NCBI GenBank assembly: GCA_947589695.1
Contig: CANQBY010000055.1
Span: 1 to 7,606, forward strand
Direction: 5' to 3'
Source: an uncultured Bacilli bacterium
GTDB taxonomy: Bacteria > Bacillota_I > Bacilli_A > RF39 > UBA660
DNA length: 7,606 nt
Shown: in pieces, positions 5,682 to 7,606 of the stretch
Layout: each line of letters begins with the position of its first letter
How positions within the stretch are numbered: the stretch's first letter is position 1
Notes under the pieces: generated by a model
The model's input: the letters and a program-made list of their open reading frames with translations, nothing else
Database searches by the model: none
Told to the model about the DNA's origin: nothing
Made by a program: the position numbers and the translations under genes

Positions 5682-7606
5682 TTTTATCACCTACAATTTC
5701 AAAATCTATTAAAGCATTTTCTTTAGAGGCATTGATAACTTTAACATGAACGGTATCACCAACACGATAAGTTTTTTTAGTACTTTTCCCGATTAAAGAT
5801 AATAATTCAGGGACATAGTTGTAATAATCGCCTTTTAATGTGTTAACATGAACTAAACCTTCAATTAAATTTTCTAATTCAACAAAGAAACCAAAATTAG
5901 TAACACCAGATATAATACCATCATATTCTTCACCAATATGACTTTCCATATATTCAGCCATTTTCATATCATTAACATCACGTTCAGCATTAATACTGGC
6001 TACTTCTCTTTCACTACAATGTTCTGCGGCTGTTACTAAATAATTATCTAAATAATTAATGGTGGACATACTATAATCTTGATCAATTAAATAAGTTTTT
6101 AAAAGACGATGAACAATTAAGTCAGGAAAACGTCTAATTGGTGAAGTAAAATGGGTATAGTTTTTGCAGGCAAGACCAAAGTGACCTATATTAGTTTTAG
6201 AATATTCGGCTTTTTTCATGCTGCGAAGTAAAAGGGAAGAAAGAATAAAAAATTCTTTTTTATCTTTTAATTCATTTAATAATTCTTGCATAGTTTTGGG
6301 AGTTATCTCTTTAATATTGGTATGTATTTGATAACCTAAAGCTTTAACTAAGTTTAAGAAATCTTCGATTTTTTCAGCATTTGGTAAAGCATGGACACGA
6401 TAGATAAATGGAAGTTCCATATTCGATATGTGAGTCGCAATTGTAACATTGGCCGCAATCATAAAATCTTCAATTAAGTTTTCACCATCGCCCCTAGTTC
6501 TTTTTTTAATGTCTATAGCTTTGCCATTTTCATCTTGAATAATTTTAGCTTCGTCAATATCAAATTCAATATAACCACGACTAACTTTGTTTTTTCGTAA
6601 TATTTTGGCTAGTTCATTCATTTTTTTAAGAGTATCAGCGAAAGGTTCATAACCTTCGGGAATAATATTTTTTTCTAAGATTTGATTAACACAGTTATAA
6701 GTCATCTTTTTCTGAGATTTAATATAGCTTGGGAAAATATCATAATTAGTTATTTCACCTTTTTTATTAATATCCATAACACAACTCATAGTAAGTCTAA
6801 TAACATTTTCATTTAAAGAACAGATACCATTTGATAATTTATGAGGAAGCATAGGAATAACTGTGTCCGCTAGATAAGAAGAAGTACCTCGATTATAAGC
6901 GTCATCACCTAAGGCAGTATTTTCTTTAACATAATGACTAACATCAGCGATATGAACACCTAAAGTATAATAATCTTCATGATAAGTTAAACTAATCGCG
7001 TCATCGATATCTTTAGTATCATCACCATCAATAGTAAAAATCATTTCATTAGTTAAATCTCTTCGGCCATTTAGTTCACTTGGGGCGACTTCATTAGGTA
7101 TTTTTTCTAATTCTTGCATAGCTTCAGGACTAAACTCATCAAAAATACTATATTTATAAGCAATACTTAAAATATCAATACCCGCGTCATCTTTGTGACC
7201 TAAGATTTTAAGACAGTCCGCGAGATAGGTTTTATTGTTTAACTTTTTACACAAATGAGCAAGAATTTTATGACCTGCAACACAATCTTTAGTAGTTTCT
7301 CTAGTTAAGAAAATAGTAATATTTAATTTTTCATCGTCAGGTTTAAGCATAGCTTTTTCATTTTCAAAATAGACTTCACCCACGATGTTATCTAATTCGC
7401 GTTTAACAACTTTTAAAACTCGACCTTCAGGTTTGATACCTTTATTAATAATTTCTACTAGAACAATATCATTATGAATAGCACTGCCAATATTATTTTC
7501 ATTAATATAAATATCATCTTCTTTATCTAAGATTAAAAAACCAAAACCTTTTTTATTAATGGCGATACGACCAATTTTAAGACCGGGACAGTTTTTTAAG
7601 AGAAGG
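5662..7606 (-). CDS. rnr: Ribonuclease R (RNB-family 3'-5' exoribonuclease), 5' end outside window
   Basis: RNase R degrades structured RNA from the 3' end, including messages released by trans-translation, which fits its place before smpB. The frame is open to the right edge, giving 647 visible residues. A GTG at 7383 could look like a start but is internal: upstream in frame is cold-shock-domain sequence (I-N-K-K-G-F-G-F-L, D-D-I-Y-I-N-E, H-N-D-I-V-L-V-E-I, E-G-R-V-L-K-V-V). The RNB active site T-I-D-G-D-D-T-K-D-I-D-D-A lies near 7000-7030, with aspartates spaced like E. coli D272, D278, D280 and D281, all present. Also seen are E-N-L-I-E-D-F-M-I-A-A-N-V and H-F-T-S-P-I-R-R-F-P-D-L-I-V-H-R-L. 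The C-terminus is an S1 domain (Y-D-G-I-I-S-G-V-T-N-F-G-F-F-V) without the long basic tail of some homologues. About 50-80 N-terminal residues are probably missing, and the promoter is outside. Confidence 0.95.
   Translation of the reverse strand, partial: LLLKNCPGLKIGRIAINKKGFGFLILDKEDDIYINENNIGSAIHNDIVLVEIINKGIKPEGRVLKVVKRELDNIVGEVYFENEKAMLKPDDEKLNITIFLTRETTKDCVAGHKILAHLCKKLNNKTYLADCLKILGHKDDAGIDILSIAYKYSIFDEFSPEAMQELEKIPNEVAPSELNGRRDLTNEMIFTIDGDDTKDIDDAISLTYHEDYYTLGVHIADVSHYVKENTALGDDAYNRGTSSYLADTVIPMLPHKLSNGICSLNENVIRLTMSCVMDINKKGEITNYDIFPSYIKSQKKMTYNCVNQILEKNIIPEGYEPFADTLKKMNELAKILRKNKVSRGYIEFDIDEAKIIQDENGKAIDIKKRTRGDGENLIEDFMIAANVTIATHISNMELPFIYRVHALPNAEKIEDFLNLVKALGYQIHTNIKEITPKTMQELLNELKDKKEFFILSSLLLRSMKKAEYSKTNIGHFGLACKNYTHFTSPIRRFPDLIVHRLLKTYLIDQDYSMSTINYLDNYLVTAAEHCSEREVASINAERDVNDMKMAEYMESHIGEEYDGIISGVTNFGFFVELENLIEGLVHVNTLKGDYYNYVPELLSLIGKSTKKTYRVGDTVHVKVINASKENALIDFEIVGDKNARSKE

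Noticed and set aside
5688..5690. GTG as the start of smpB
   Set aside because: It lies within the ribosome binding site that serves the ATG at 5681, and starting there adds only M-I-K in front of the conserved beginning.
7381..7383. GTG as the start of rnr
   Set aside because: The frame upstream stays open to the window edge and encodes recognisable cold-shock-domain residues, so this valine is internal.
1..7606. CRISPR array, tRNA, rRNA, tmRNA, insertion sequence or reverse transcriptase
   Set aside because: I looked for spaced direct repeats, cloverleaf-like RNA, transposase or reverse-transcriptase motifs, and a second copy of the candidate variable region, and saw none.

Overview
The window is AT-rich DNA (many stretches are only 10-30% G+C) from a low-GC Gram-positive lineage. 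The rnr-smpB pair, clean Shine-Dalgarno sequences, promoters close to TTGACA-17-TATAAT and a DUF1700/HAAS protein all point to Bacillota, probably an uncultured gut-type member of the Bacilli; the exact lineage is inference. All reading frames are intact with TGA read as stop, so the recoding of TGA to Trp seen in Mycoplasma is not supported.

Layout. 1-215 (+) is the 3' end of a tryptophanyl-tRNA synthetase gene, ending in a bidirectional terminator. 220-2401 (-) is a two-gene operon: an unrecognised 568-residue cytosolic protein followed, with an 8-nt overlap, by a small DUF1700/HAAS-type membrane protein. It has its own near-consensus promoter. Back to back with it lies 2521-3036 (+), a six-helix DUF308/HdeD-like membrane protein, also with its own promoter. 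3067-3513 (-) encodes a protein with two tandem XRE helix-turn-helix domains. It is divergent from 3662-5137 (+), a membrane-anchored 491-residue surface protein under a perfect consensus sigma-A promoter. Three hairpins (5145-5269) separate it from the convergent smpB (5253-5681) and rnr (5662 to the window edge), a trans-translation and RNA-decay pair whose genes overlap.

The most interesting element is the 491-residue protein. It has an N-terminal membrane anchor and a C-terminal module ending in a W-T-M-S-P ... G-V-R-P-V-I-N-L frame, a pattern I associate with C-type-lectin-like or DUF6273-like modules of gut Firmicutes. Between these two motifs the DNA changes abruptly: adenine falls from about 38% just upstream to about 12% over 4951-5000. 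Of the 31 codons from Y431 to G461, 25 end in T or C, although the preceding part of the gene prefers A-ending codons. This is what adenine-directed mutagenesis of an AAY-rich template produces, so the segment is a good candidate for the variable region of a diversity-generating retroelement (DGR) working in trans. No reverse transcriptase or template repeat is visible in the window, so this remains a hypothesis. The divergent double-HTH regulator and several short palindromes in the shared 148-bp promoter region suggest that expression of this surface protein is controlled.

The remaining genes are housekeeping or small membrane proteins. SmpB has an unusually short C-terminal tail, which overlaps its terminator hairpin.
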